A stretch of DNA of 64,000 nucleotides, taken from NCBI RefSeq assembly GCF_024138165.1, contig NZ_CP100000.1, positions 496,001 through 560,000 of the forward strand, written 5' to 3'. The position numbers and the translations under genes were made by a program. Under the pieces are notes generated by a model. That model searched no databases, had not been told where the DNA came from, and saw nothing but the letters and a program-made list of their open reading frames with translations. Origin of the DNA: Halorussus vallis. Lineage in GTDB: Archaea; Halobacteriota; Halobacteria; Halobacteriales; Haladaptataceae. Numbering within the stretch: position 1 is the first letter of the stretch; each line of letters starts with the position of its first letter. Positions 26,377 through 35,226 of the stretch are shown here, piece by piece.

Positions 26377-26504
26377 TCGGTTTCTCCTTTTCGTCGACCG
26401 CGTTTCCACGTTTCCACAGTCCCGACGCCGTAGCGACTGCCGCGTGAAATAGCGTCGTCGCTCACCGTCGGTGCGCCTCCGCCCGCCGAAAAGGAGTCGC
26501 CGGT

Positions 26505-27647
26505 CTACAGTCCGAGTTCGCGACCGATGACGAGGTGCTGAATCTCGCTGGTCCCTTCCCCGATCTCCATCAGTTTCGCGTCGCGGAAGAACCGCTGGGG
26601 GGCGAAGTCCTCGGTGTACCCGTAGCCGCCGAGGGTCTGGACCGCGTCCTCGGCGACTTCGCGGGCGGCCTCGCTGGCGTCGAGTTTGGCGAGGGCGCTC
26701 TCGTGGGACACCGAGTGGCCCTCGTCGTACCTGCAGGCCGCCTTGTGGGTCAGTAGACGCGCGCGTTCGACCTTGCGGTCCATCGAGACGACCTTGTTCC
26801 GGATGGCGTCGAACTTCGAGATGGGTTGGCCGAACTGCTCGCGTTCCTTACTGTACTCCTTGGCGGCTTCGAACGCTCCCTGCGCGAGGCCGGTCGAGAG
26901 CGCCGCGATGGAGATGCGGCCGCCGTCGAGGGTCTTCTTCGTCTGGTCCCAGCCGTCACCCTCCTCTCCGAGGAGGCGGTCCTCGGGCAGGCGGACGTCG
27001 GTGAGTTGAATCTCGCAGGTCGGCGAGGCGTTCAGCCCCATCTTGTCCCAGAGGGTCGTGACCTCGAAGCCGTCGTCCTCCTCGGGGTCGACGATGAACG
27101 TCGAGATGCCGTCGTAGCCCGCGCCGGGGTCGGTGACCGCCTTCACGAGGACCGACCCCGCCTCGCTCGCGTTGGTGATGAACTGCTTGGTGCCGTTGAT
27201 CACCCACTCGTCGCCGTCCTTCTCGGCGGTGGTGTCCATGTCGCTCGCGTCCGACCCGCTGCCGGGTTCGGTCAGCGCCCACGACCCGAGGTACTCGCCC
27301 TCCGCCAGCGGGCGGAGCCAGCGCTCTTTCTGCTCGTCGGTGCCGAACAGTTCGATCGGCTTGCTGGCCAGCGAGACGTGGGCGGCGTACGAGAGCCCGA
27401 TGGACCCCGAAACCCGGCCGAGTTCTTCGGTTACCAGCGCGTACATCAACTGGTCGCCGCCGAGGCCGCCGTACTCCTCGGAGACGGGGACGCCCATCAT
27501 GTCGAGGTCGGCGAGTTGGTCGAATATCTCCTCGGGGAACCGATGCTCGGTTTCGATGTCCTGGGCGATGGGTTCGATCTCCTCGTCGCAGAACTCCCGG
27601 ACGGTGTCCCGAATCATCCGATGCTCGTCGGGAAGGCTGAAGTCCAT
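26505..27647 (-). CDS. acyl-CoA dehydrogenase, paralogue 2
   Basis: A 380-residue acyl-CoA dehydrogenase starting MDFSLPDEHRMIRDTVREF. It has ALTEPGSGSDASDM, the FAD-binding KQFITNAS block, catalytic Glu364 in IGEGTSEIQHLVIG, and LGGYGYTEDFAPQRFFRDAK. It shares its length and start context with 5708-6850 but is clearly diverged. Substrates could be short or branched acyl-CoA (unknown). ATG 27647 was chosen because the frame upstream is a shadow of the sulfotransferase promoter; TTTTTATGG lies 27 nt upstream of it. Confidence 0.93.
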   Translation of the reverse strand: MDFSLPDEHRMIRDTVREFCDEEIEPIAQDIETEHRFPEEIFDQLADLDMMGVPVSEEYGGLGGDQLMYALVTEELGRVSGSIGLSYAAHVSLASKPIELFGTDEQKERWLRPLAEGEYLGSWALTEPGSGSDASDMDTTAEKDGDEWVINGTKQFITNASEAGSVLVKAVTDPGAGYDGISTFIVDPEEDDGFEVTTLWDKMGLNASPTCEIQLTDVRLPEDRLLGEEGDGWDQTKKTLDGGRISIAALSTGLAQGAFEAAKEYSKEREQFGQPISKFDAIRNKVVSMDRKVERARLLTHKAACRYDEGHSVSHESALAKLDASEAAREVAEDAVQTLGGYGYTEDFAPQRFFRDAKLMEIGEGTSEIQHLVIGRELGL

Positions 27648-27818
27648 GGGCAAAAATTGCGCGAGCGGTACCATAAAAACAGCGAACGGCCGCGCATCGG
27701 CGGTCCGAAAGACGGTGGCCCCGGAAGCGGCGGTTTCCGGGACTACCGTGTACCCGAATCGCGCGTCCCACTTCTCCGCCACAATCCAGTTACTGGAGAA
27801 TCCCGTAACTCGCTCCAG

Positions 27819-29276
27819 ATGCAGTCACAGCCACCACTTCGGGTCCTCTTCGCCACCGTCTCGCTGGTCGTGGCGGGGTCGCTCGTCGCCGGGTTCGTGA
27901 CCGCCGGACAGTCACCAAACGCGGCTTACGAGCACGCCGCGTCGGGGGCGACCGCACGTGGCGACCGAGTCGTCGAACCCAGACGCGGCGTCACGGTCGT
28001 GACGGTACAGAAGGGAGACATGCGCGGCCTCTCGGGGGAAATCGTCGCGTTCGCACCGAACGGGTCGGTCCTCTACCACTCCGACCGCCACAGTTCCTAC
28101 TGGGACGTCGACCCGAGTCCGCGCGGGCGACGGACGGTCACCTACGTGGCGACCAAGTGGCTCAACGAGTCGGTCTGCGGGTCCGGACCCCTGCTCGCCG
28201 ACCGCGGCGACTGCCGGCGCAACGTGGTCGAGCGCCTCAACCTGACCACGGGCGAGCGGACCGTCCTCTACGCACACCGGATGGAGGGCGGGCGCTGGCA
28301 CGACGTCGACGTCGTCAACGACACCCACGTTCTGGTCGGCGACATCGGAAACGAGGCGGTGTTCCTCGTGAACACCTCCTCCGGTATCCGGGAGTGGACG
28401 TGGACCGCCGAGAGCGAACTCCCGATAACCGGCGGTGGGAGCTACGACAAGGACTGGGTCCACATCAACGACGTGGAACTGCTCGAAGACGGCCGCATCA
28501 TGGTCGACCTCCGCAACCAGGACTCGGTCGCTTTCCTGAACCGAAGCCGGGGAATCGTCGACGGCTGGACGCTCGGAAGCGACGGTAACTACGAGGTCCT
28601 CCGCGAACAGCACAACCCCGACTACATCCCGAAGTCGGAGGGCGGTCCCGCGGTGGTGATCGCCGACAGCGAGAACGACCGCATCGTCGAGTACCAGCGC
28701 CGGAACGGGTCGTGGGAGCGGACCTGGACGTGGGCCGACGAGCGCATGCAGTGGCCCCGCGACGCCGACCGCCTGCCGAACGGCCACACGCTCATCACCG
28801 ACACCGTCGGCGACCGGGTGTTCGAGGTGAACGAGCAAGGTCGAATCGTCTGGCGCGCGCCCGTCGACCGGGCCTACGAGGCCGAGCGACTCGGGACGGG
28901 CCCCGAGAGCGCGGGCGGACCGTCGGCGACGAAAGCGAACCTCGAATCCCGATACGCGACACCGCGGGACGGCGGTCCGGCCGACCGATTCGAAGCGTTC
29001 GTCAGAAGCAAGGTGCCCGTCGAGACCCAGAACGCCCTGCTCGGCTACTTCTTCCCCTGGTGGATGGGGTTCTACGACGTGCTCGCCGTCTTTGCGCTCG
29101 CGCTGGTCCTGCCGGTCTGGGGCGCGGTCGAACTCCGGCGGTCGTCGCGGTCTGTTGCGGAGCGCCTCGCTGGGGTCGGGGCGGTCGTCCAGCGGGCCTC
29201 GACGCAGTCGCTCCTGCTACTCGCGGCGCTAGTCGTGGGAGGGTCGGTCGCGGTGGTGGTCGCCTCGCTCGTCTGA
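27819..29276 (+). CDS. arylsulfotransferase (ASST)-like membrane-anchored protein
   Basis: 485 residues. An N-terminal signal/anchor (LRVLFATVSLVVAGSLVAGFVTAG) precedes a beta-propeller domain of the arylsulfotransferase family: RRGVTVVTVQKGDMRGLSGEIVAFAPNGSVLY, WHDVDVVNDTHVLVGDIGNEAVFLVN, VHINDVELLEDGRIMVDLRN and LPNGHTLITDTVGDRVFEVNEQGRIVW. Two hydrophobic helices at the C-terminus (about 410-435 and 460-482) anchor it. Whether haloarchaeal members transfer sulfate is unproven, so I treat the name as a fold label. A complex hairpin follows the stop. Confidence 0.78.
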   Translation: MQSQPPLRVLFATVSLVVAGSLVAGFVTAGQSPNAAYEHAASGATARGDRVVEPRRGVTVVTVQKGDMRGLSGEIVAFAPNGSVLYHSDRHSSYWDVDPSPRGRRTVTYVATKWLNESVCGSGPLLADRGDCRRNVVERLNLTTGERTVLYAHRMEGGRWHDVDVVNDTHVLVGDIGNEAVFLVNTSSGIREWTWTAESELPITGGGSYDKDWVHINDVELLEDGRIMVDLRNQDSVAFLNRSRGIVDGWTLGSDGNYEVLREQHNPDYIPKSEGGPAVVIADSENDRIVEYQRRNGSWERTWTWADERMQWPRDADRLPNGHTLITDTVGDRVFEVNEQGRIVWRAPVDRAYEAERLGTGPESAGGPSATKANLESRYATPRDGGPADRFEAFVRSKVPVETQNALLGYFFPWWMGFYDVLAVFALALVLPVWGAVELRRSSRSVAERLAGVGAVVQRASTQSLLLLAALVVGGSVAVVVASLV

Positions 29277-29291
29277 GGGCGGTTGCGGCCG

Positions 29292-29385
29292 CTCGCTGTG
29301 GTGGTGGCCTCCCCTGGTGGCGCAATAACCACCAGGGGGAGGCCACTCGCTATGGGGGCGCGCCGGCGCGCCCCCACAGCGAGAG
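29292..29385. repeat. compound hairpin element between ASST-like gene and RIO-like kinase
   Basis: Three nested or tandem inverted repeats: 29304-29320 with 29329-29346 (17 bp, one bulged G, 8-nt loop); the perfect 22-nt palindrome 29354-29375 (GGGGGCGCGCC and its complement); and an outer pair CTCGCTGTGG / CCACAGCGAG (29292-29301 with 29374-29383). It probably acts as terminator for the upstream gene, ending immediately before the next TATA box. Confidence 0.65.
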
Positions 29386-29386
29386 A

Positions 29387-29393
29387 CTTTATC
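29387..29393 (+). promoter_or_regulatory. TATA box of the RIO-like kinase gene
   Basis: CTTTATC is centred ~29 nt before the ATG at 29419 and favours that start over the GTG at 29413. Confidence 0.5.
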
Positions 29394-29418
29394 ACCCGGG
29401 GCGGCTAATCGAGTGACG

Positions 29419-30228
29419 ATGAGCATCCGGCGGTTCGTCCGCGGCACCATCGAGTGGGACCGCCTCGAAGTCGTCTTCGAGGAGATGGCCGACCGGTACG
29501 ACCAGCCGGAGCTCCGCGTCGAGTTCCTGGACGCCGACAACTGGCTGTCGACGCCCGCGGTGGTCAACGACGAGTGGTTCGTGAAGATAATCACCGGCCA
29601 GAACTCGCTGGTCCACGCGCTGTTCACGGGCGCGCGCAACCTGGGAGCGTTCACCTCCGGCACCGAGGGCTTCTTCGAGCACTTCGCCGACCCGATGCAG
29701 ATGGCCGAACACGAACTGGAAGCGACCGAGCGGATGCGCGAAATCGGCCTGAACGTCCCCGCGCCCGTCGAGTGGTTCGAGGTCGACGGCATGGGCGTGC
29801 TGGTGATGGAGTACCTCCCGGACTTCCGGACGCTCGACGACCTCCCGCCCGAGGGCATCGAGCGCTACGCGCCCGCCGTCTTCGAGGCGCTGTCGGTGAT
29901 GCACGACCACCGATTGGCCCACGGCGACCTCCGCGGGGAGAACGTCCTTATCCACGACGACGAGATATTCTTCATCGACGCGACGAGCGTGCGCGAGGAC
30001 GGCATCGAGGAGGCGCGGTCGTACGACCTCGCGTGCGCGCTCGCGGCGCTCGAACCGCTCGTGGGGGCCAGGGAGGCGGTGGCCGCGGCCGCCGTCCACT
30101 ACTCGCCGGAGGCGCTGCTCGCGGCCCGGGAGTTCCTCGACTTCGTGAACATGCGCCCGGACCACGACTTCGACGCGGTAAGCGTCAAGGGTGAGATCGA
30201 GAAATTGGCCGACGCGAAGTCGGCGTAG
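29419..30228 (+). CDS. RIO/Bud32-like atypical serine kinase or ATPase
   Basis: A 269-residue protein with a minimal protein-kinase fold: beta-3 lysine in WFVKII (Lys56), MEYLPDFRTLDD in hinge position, catalytic loop LAHGDLRGENVLI (His168, Asp170, Asn175) and metal-binding FFIDATS (Asp187, replacing DFG). No activation segment or substrate lobe is evident, as in RIO and Bud32 kinases. The N-terminal ~50 residues are helical and may be a small wing. Its biological target is unknown; RIO proteins act in ribosome assembly. It is probably monocistronic. Confidence 0.82.
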   Translation: MSIRRFVRGTIEWDRLEVVFEEMADRYDQPELRVEFLDADNWLSTPAVVNDEWFVKIITGQNSLVHALFTGARNLGAFTSGTEGFFEHFADPMQMAEHELEATERMREIGLNVPAPVEWFEVDGMGVLVMEYLPDFRTLDDLPPEGIERYAPAVFEALSVMHDHRLAHGDLRGENVLIHDDEIFFIDATSVREDGIEEARSYDLACALAALEPLVGAREAVAAAAVHYSPEALLAAREFLDFVNMRPDHDFDAVSVKGEIEKLADAKSA

Positions 30229-30416
30229 TTGGGCGCTACCCACCCCAGAGGAGCGCCGCCGCGACGATCGCTACCGCGAGAATCGGCCATCGCGAGTACC
30301 GTCGGCGCGCTCCGTGCCGGCGGTCCTCGGTGGCCGAGGACGGTACTCCGGGTGGTCGATTTTGGTCCGTAATGAGAGTCTTTTTTACTGCGCCCGTCCC
30401 AATTTTTGCCTATAGT

Positions 30417-31955
30417 ATGAGCCAACAGGCCAGTCAGGAAACGTACGAGCACTACATCGGCGGCGAGTGGGTAGAGGGACACGGCGACGAGACGTTCGAG
30501 AGCGTCAACCCCGCGAACCAGGAGACGCTGGGCACGTTCCACAGGGGGACGCCCGAGGACGTCTCGGACGCGCTCGCGGCCGCGGAGGAGGCCGAGGACG
30601 AGTGGGCCGCCCTCTCGTACATCGACCGCGCGGAGTACCTCTGGGACGTCTACCACGAACTCAAAGAGCGCACCGACGAACTCGGCGAGATCATCACCAA
30701 GGAGTGCGGCAAGGAGATTTCGGAGGGCAAAGCCGACGTGGTCGAGGCCGCCCACATGGTCGAGTGGGCCGCGGGCAACGCCCGCCACCCCCACGGCGAC
30801 GTGGTGCCGAGTGAAATCGGGAGCAAGGACGCCTACATGCGGCGCAAGCCCCGCGGCATCGTCGGCTGTATCACGCCGTGGAACTTCCCGGTCGCCATCC
30901 CGTTCTGGCACATGGCGCTCGCGCTGGTCGAGGGCAACACCGTCGTCTGGAAGCCCGCCGAGCAGACTCCCTGGTGCGGCCAGATCGTCGCCGAGATGAT
31001 GGTCGACGCCGGCATCCCCGAGGGCGTGTTCAACATGATCCAGGGCTTCGGCGACGCCGGCAACGCAATCGTCGAGGACGACCGCGTCGACACCGTCCTC
31101 TTCACGGGCAGCAGCGAGGTCGGCCACAAGATCGCGGGCAAGGTCGGCGGCGAACCCGGCAAGCTCGCGGCCTGCGAGATGGGCGGCAAGAACGGCATCG
31201 TCGTCACCGAGAAGGCGGACCTCGACGTCGCGGTCCACTCGGCCATCATGTCGTCGTTCAAGACGACGGGCCAGCGCTGCGTCTCCTCCGAGCGCCTCAT
31301 CGTCCACGAGGACGTCTACGACGAGTTCAAGGAGCGCTACGTCGAACTCGCCGAGAACGTCTCGGTCGGCGACCCGCTGGAAGAGGACACGTTCATGGGC
31401 CCGCTGGTCAACGAAGAGCAGGTCGAGAAGTTCGGCAAGTACAACGACCTCGCCCGTAAGGAGGGCGCGAACGTGCTGGTCGACCGCGAGGAACTCGACG
31501 AGAGCGAGATTCCCGAGGGTCACGAGGACGGCTACTGGGTCGGCCCGTTCGTCTACGAGGTCGACTACGACCCGGACCTCCGGTGCATCAAGGAGGAGGT
31601 CTTCGGCCCGCACGTCGCGCTGATGTCGTACTCGGGCGACGTCGAGCGCGCCATCGAAATCCACAACGACACCCCGTACGGACTGGCCGGCGCGGTCATC
31701 TCCGAGGACTACCGTCAGATCAACGCGTTCCGCGACCAGGCCGAACTCGGTCTGGCCTACGCGAACCTGCCGTGCATCGGCGCGGAAGTCCAGCTCCCGT
31801 TCGGCGGCGTCAAGAAGTCCGGCAACGGCTACCCGAGCGCCCGCGAGGCCATCGAGGCCGTCACCGAGCGCACGGCCTGGACGATGAACAACAGCAAGGA
31901 CATCCAGATGGCCCAGGGGCTGTCGGCCGACATCAAGACTTCGAAGGACGACTAG
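30417..31955 (+). CDS. NAD(P)-dependent aldehyde dehydrogenase
   Basis: A 512-residue ALDH-superfamily enzyme oxidising aldehydes to acids. It has ITPWNFPVAIPFWHMALALVEGNTVVWKP, FTGSSEVGHKIAG, general-base Glu254 in ACEMGGKNG, nucleophile Cys288 in TTGQRCVSSERLIV, and EEVFGPHVALM. The N-terminus reads MSQQASQETYEHYIGGEWVEG. A semialdehyde or pyrroline/piperideine-carboxylate dehydrogenase role is possible given nearby glutamate enzymes, but the substrate is not readable. The ATG at 30417 is preceded by TTTTTTAC (about 30381-30388) as TATA; the in-frame region upstream is promoter. Confidence 0.9.
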   Translation: MSQQASQETYEHYIGGEWVEGHGDETFESVNPANQETLGTFHRGTPEDVSDALAAAEEAEDEWAALSYIDRAEYLWDVYHELKERTDELGEIITKECGKEISEGKADVVEAAHMVEWAAGNARHPHGDVVPSEIGSKDAYMRRKPRGIVGCITPWNFPVAIPFWHMALALVEGNTVVWKPAEQTPWCGQIVAEMMVDAGIPEGVFNMIQGFGDAGNAIVEDDRVDTVLFTGSSEVGHKIAGKVGGEPGKLAACEMGGKNGIVVTEKADLDVAVHSAIMSSFKTTGQRCVSSERLIVHEDVYDEFKERYVELAENVSVGDPLEEDTFMGPLVNEEQVEKFGKYNDLARKEGANVLVDREELDESEIPEGHEDGYWVGPFVYEVDYDPDLRCIKEEVFGPHVALMSYSGDVERAIEIHNDTPYGLAGAVISEDYRQINAFRDQAELGLAYANLPCIGAEVQLPFGGVKKSGNGYPSAREAIEAVTERTAWTMNNSKDIQMAQGLSADIKTSKDD

Positions 31956-32308
31956 GCTGCGAGGCCCGCCGTAGCGTGGCCAAGCACACGTAGTGGTCCT
32001 TCGAATAAGACGACGATTGAGCTGCGAGACTCCGTGAGGAGTCGAGCTCACTGAATCTCGTCTGAGCAGAAGGACGACGACTGAGCTGCGAAGCCTCGAA
32101 GCGAATTGGACGTCCTCACTTTCTCTGCCCGAACTGAACCGAGGGAGCCTCGCCGTCGGCCGGCCCGACGGTCGGGCCGGCCGACGATTCTCATCGCGGA
32201 AGAATCGCCGCCGTAGGTTGGGCTACCCGTCGGCTGTCCGGTAACGAGCCGATGAATCGAGTTACCCGGCGCGAAACAAAGTGGTGGACCCCCGTCGTTC
32301 GGGTAATC
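31956..32308. repeat. 353-bp spacer with direct repeats and a 33-nt palindrome
   Basis: No gene seen. A 19-nt direct repeat (18 of 19 identical; GACGACGAyTGAGCTGCGA) is at 32009-32027 and 32073-32091. A small hairpin GACTCC/GGAGTC lies between them. At 32154-32186 there is a near-perfect palindrome with 16-bp arms (CGTCGGCCGGCCCGAC and complement) around one G. The first set probably terminates the aldehyde dehydrogenase transcript; the palindrome sits before the ATP-grasp gene. Confidence 0.6.
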
Positions 32309-33643
32309 GTGAGAAACGAATCGAGAGCCGACGGCGTCCTCGTCCTCGACGGCAACGGCCAGTCGGCGCTCGCCGTGACGCGGTCGCTCGGTCGGCGCGG
32401 GGTCCCCGTGACCGTCGCCAGCGAGGTCGAGCGGTCGCTCGGGTCGCTGTCGAAGTACGCCGACGACCGGTTCGTCACGCCGCCGATGGACGACGCCGAG
32501 GCGTACCTCGCGGCGCTCCGCGACCACCTCGCAGACGCCGACTACTTCGCGGTCTTCCCGGTGCGAGACGAGACGACCGCCCTCTGCTCGAAGCACAAGG
32601 CCGACCTCGAATCGACCGGCACCCTCGTGGCCGCCGAGGACTGGGAGACGTTCGAACGAGCCTACGACAAGGCCCGACTGTTCGACCTCGCGGACGACCT
32701 CTCGGTCCCGACGCCCGAGACGCGCGCGCCCGAGTCGGTCGCGGCCTGCGAGGAGATCGCCGACGACATGCCGTATCCGGCCGTGGTCAAACCCCGCGGG
32801 AAGACGGCGTGGGACGACGACGGGCGACTCCACCACTACCGGGTTTCGGGCGGGAACTACGTCGACTCGCCGGCCGAACTGGTCGAGACGTTCGCGTCGA
32901 TGGTCGAGTCGGACCCCGTCCTCGCGTCACGGCCGCCCATCGTCCAGGAGTACGTCGAGGGGACGACCGTGACGACCGTCGGCGTCGCCGACGGCGGCGA
33001 CCTCCGGGCGCACTTCCAGGAGGAGCGGATTCGAACAACACCGCCCGGCGGCGGTAACTCGACGCTCCTCGGTGCGCTCTCGGACCCGCGACTGACCGGC
33101 TACGCACGGGAGGTGCTGGGCGCGCTCGACTGGACCGGTCCGGCGATGGTCGAGTACATGCGGACGCCCGACGACGAGGTGTACCTCATCGAGGTCAACG
33201 GCCGCTACTGGGGGTCGCTACCGTTCGCCGTCGCGAGCGGCGTCGACGTTCCGTGGCTCCACTACTCGCTGTTGCGGGGACAGCCGATTTCGCAACCGGA
33301 GGTGTACCGAACCGACGTGCGCCAGCACCGACTCCTCTACGAGGACCTGGAGTGGCTCCGGGCGAAGCTCGACGCCGGGGAGCTGTCGGCGATTCCCGAG
33401 TTCGTCCGGACGTGCGCGACGGCCAAGCAGACTTTCGTCTCCTACGAGGACCCGCTACCCACGCTCGGTGCGCTCTGGCAGGCCGCAACCACCGGAACGC
33501 GCGTGCTCGCCGACCGCGTCGGCGTGGGGTCGAACCGCGGAGAAATCGGGCAGGAACGGTCCGAAGTCCTCGAGAAGGGAGCGGAGCGCGAGCGACCGGA
33601 GCGCCGGGCGGAGTCGGAACGTCCCACGGAGTTGGAACACTGA
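32309..33643 (+). CDS. ATP-grasp family ligase
   Basis: A 444-residue protein from GTG 32309 (RNESRADGVLVLDGNGQSALAV). The pre-ATP-grasp Rossmann part is SLGRRGVPVTVASEVERSLGSLSKYADDRFVTPP. The ATP-grasp core shows YPAVVKPRGKTAW (phosphate-binding Lys), VQEYVEGTTVTTVGVADGG, and metal-ligand EVNGRYWGSLPFAVASGVD. Family members ligate carboxylates to amines or thiols (carbamoyl-phosphate synthase-like, peptide ligases). The substrate is unknown. The last ~45 residues are a highly charged Glu/Arg tail. The ATG at 32252 is an alternative start, but its extra residues look non-conserved. Confidence 0.82.
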   Translation: MRNESRADGVLVLDGNGQSALAVTRSLGRRGVPVTVASEVERSLGSLSKYADDRFVTPPMDDAEAYLAALRDHLADADYFAVFPVRDETTALCSKHKADLESTGTLVAAEDWETFERAYDKARLFDLADDLSVPTPETRAPESVAACEEIADDMPYPAVVKPRGKTAWDDDGRLHHYRVSGGNYVDSPAELVETFASMVESDPVLASRPPIVQEYVEGTTVTTVGVADGGDLRAHFQEERIRTTPPGGGNSTLLGALSDPRLTGYAREVLGALDWTGPAMVEYMRTPDDEVYLIEVNGRYWGSLPFAVASGVDVPWLHYSLLRGQPISQPEVYRTDVRQHRLLYEDLEWLRAKLDAGELSAIPEFVRTCATAKQTFVSYEDPLPTLGALWQAATTGTRVLADRVGVGSNRGEIGQERSEVLEKGAERERPERRAESERPTELEH

Positions 33644-33697
33644 GCGACGTCGCGGCCACGATGGCGAGGTCGAGACGCTCCCCGGCGCCTCGACCGC

Positions 33698-34279
33698 TCA
33701 AGTCCGGTGTCGAAGAAGCTTCGGCCCCTCCACGGCCATCACGAACGAGACGCTGAGCATCATGAACGTGACCGTGAGCAGTCCGTAGAGGTTCTCGGTC
33801 GTGACGTGGGTGGCCGGCGCGGTGCCGAGCCAGTTGCCCGCGATGACCGCGCTACCTATCACCGCGGTCCAGAGGAAGTACCGACTCCACTGGTGGGAGA
33901 AGCCGGTCGGGCGCTGTTCGTCGGTTCCGAGCAGTTCCCGGATTCGGTTCTCGTCGCCGGTGAACGTGACGATTCGGGCGTTGGCGTCGTACTCGACCAG
34001 TCCGTGTTCGGAGAGTCGCGGGATGTGGGTCTGGTAGAGCGAGGAGTAGACCTGCTTCTTCTGGCGGGACGTCAACTCGGAGACGGGCCTGCCGTTCTCG
34101 ACGGCCGCCAGGCGGGCGCTCAGGTCCGTGAGCGTGATCGTAGGCTCTTCTAGGAGGTGACGGAGGACGCGGCGACGCCGCGCGTTGCCCAGCAGGTCGA
34201 AGAGGTCGTCCCGCGAGGGAGTCGGCGTCCCCGCACCGCCCGTCCCGGTCGTCGCAGGACGGTCTGTCGTCTCGGCCAT
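33698..34279 (-). CDS. membrane-bound winged-helix regulator (DUF7344-like)
   Basis: 193 residues. The N-terminal wHTH reads SRDDLFDLLGNARRRRVLRHLLEEPTITLTDLSARLAAVENG...QVYSSLYQTHIPRLSEHGLVEYDANARIVTFT, matching the haloarchaeal DUF7344 pattern (from memory). Two transmembrane helices follow (about 134-154 and 163-184). DNA-binding proteins of this layout are thought to sense at the membrane. It is convergent with the ATP-grasp gene. An AT-rich ATAATTACTC block lies just upstream. Confidence 0.82.
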   Translation of the reverse strand: MAETTDRPATTGTGGAGTPTPSRDDLFDLLGNARRRRVLRHLLEEPTITLTDLSARLAAVENGRPVSELTSRQKKQVYSSLYQTHIPRLSEHGLVEYDANARIVTFTGDENRIRELLGTDEQRPTGFSHQWSRYFLWTAVIGSAVIAGNWLGTAPATHVTTENLYGLLTVTFMMLSVSFVMAVEGPKLLRHRT

Positions 34280-34422
34280 CTGTCGTTTAATGAGTAATTA
34301 TCTTGTACCGTAATTAATGTTAGGGTTCCAGCGTCTCAGCGGGCAAGACGCGTGTCAGACGCCGAATCGCGTCCGGTGGGCACGCACACTTAAAATATTT
34401 CTTACATAGCGGTTCAGCGACT

Positions 34423-35226
34423 TCACCGCCGCCGGTCGCGCCACGCCGGAAACTCCTCGCGGACGCGCTCGACCTTCCCGACGTCCACGTCGGCGACGAC
34501 CAGGTCCGGTTCGTCGTCGGTGCTGGCGAGCGTGGTTCCCCACGGCCCGTAGACGCTCGACCGCCCGAGGAGCGTGGCCTCCTCGAACGACCCGGACCCG
34601 TTGACCGGCGCGACGAACACCTGGTTCTCGACGGCGCGCGCACGCGGGAGGAGTTTCCAGTGCTCGATTCGGGGGTAGGGCCACGCGCTCGGGACCAGAA
34701 TCAGGTTCGCGCCAGCCCCGGCGATGTCGCGGTAGAGCTCCGGGAACCGGAGGTCGTAGCAGGTCGTCATCCCGACCGTCGCCTCGCCGAAGTCGGCGAC
34801 GCCGAGTCGCTCGCCGGGGACCAGCAGTCGGGCCTCGGCCGACTCGTAGCCGAACAGGTGGTGCTTGCGGTAGACCGCGAGGCGCTTGCCCTCGCGGTCG
34901 AACAGCACCGAAGTGTTGGCCAGGCCCTCGTCGGCCGGCGTCTCGACCGACTCCGTCGCGGCGAGGTCCTCGACGATGCTCCCCGCGAGGACGCCGATGC
35001 CGTGCTCGCGGGCGGCGTCGGCGATGGCCGTCAGCGTCGGCCCTTCGACCGGTTCGGCCGCGCGCTGGTACGCGTCGAACGCGAAGTACCCCACGTTGAA
35101 GATCTCGGGCAGGGCCACGAGGTCGGCCCCGCGGTCGGCCGCGGCCGCGACGGCGTCGAGGGCGCGGTCGCGGTTCGCCGCGACCGCGCCCGACTCGATT
35201 TCGAGTTGGGCGAGCGCGAGTCTCAC
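34423..35226 (-). CDS. carbon-nitrogen hydrolase (nitrilase superfamily, omega-amidase-like)
   Basis: A 267-residue hydrolase with the complete Glu-Lys-Cys triad: Glu41 in LVALPEIFNVGYF, Lys121 in YRKHHLFGYE and Cys156 in VGMTTCYDLRFPELYRD. The family hydrolyses amides or deaminated glutathione-like compounds, and the ~265-residue length fits omega-amidase/Nit-type enzymes. It overlaps the upstream SRPBCC gene by 4 nt (stop/start), so the two form an operon, with the nitrilase second. Substrate unknown. Confidence 0.9.
   Translation of the reverse strand: MRLALAQLEIESGAVAANRDRALDAVAAAADRGADLVALPEIFNVGYFAFDAYQRAAEPVEGPTLTAIADAAREHGIGVLAGSIVEDLAATESVETPADEGLANTSVLFDREGKRLAVYRKHHLFGYESAEARLLVPGERLGVADFGEATVGMTTCYDLRFPELYRDIAGAGANLILVPSAWPYPRIEHWKLLPRARAVENQVFVAPVNGSGSFEEATLLGRSSVYGPWGTTLASTDDEPDLVVADVDVGKVERVREEFPAWRDRRR

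Noticed and set aside
26826-27818. N-terminal extension of the arylsulfotransferase frame by ~330 codons
   Set aside because: It is antisense to the acyl-CoA dehydrogenase; the signal/anchor sequence begins at 27819.
30236-30409. Small membrane protein on the minus strand (frame reading ...RWPILAVAIVAAALLWGG, stop at 30236)
   Set aside because: The frame is hydrophobic and attractive but has no ATG, GTG or TTG start, and its upstream end overlaps the aldehyde dehydrogenase promoter. Could be real only with a rare start codon.
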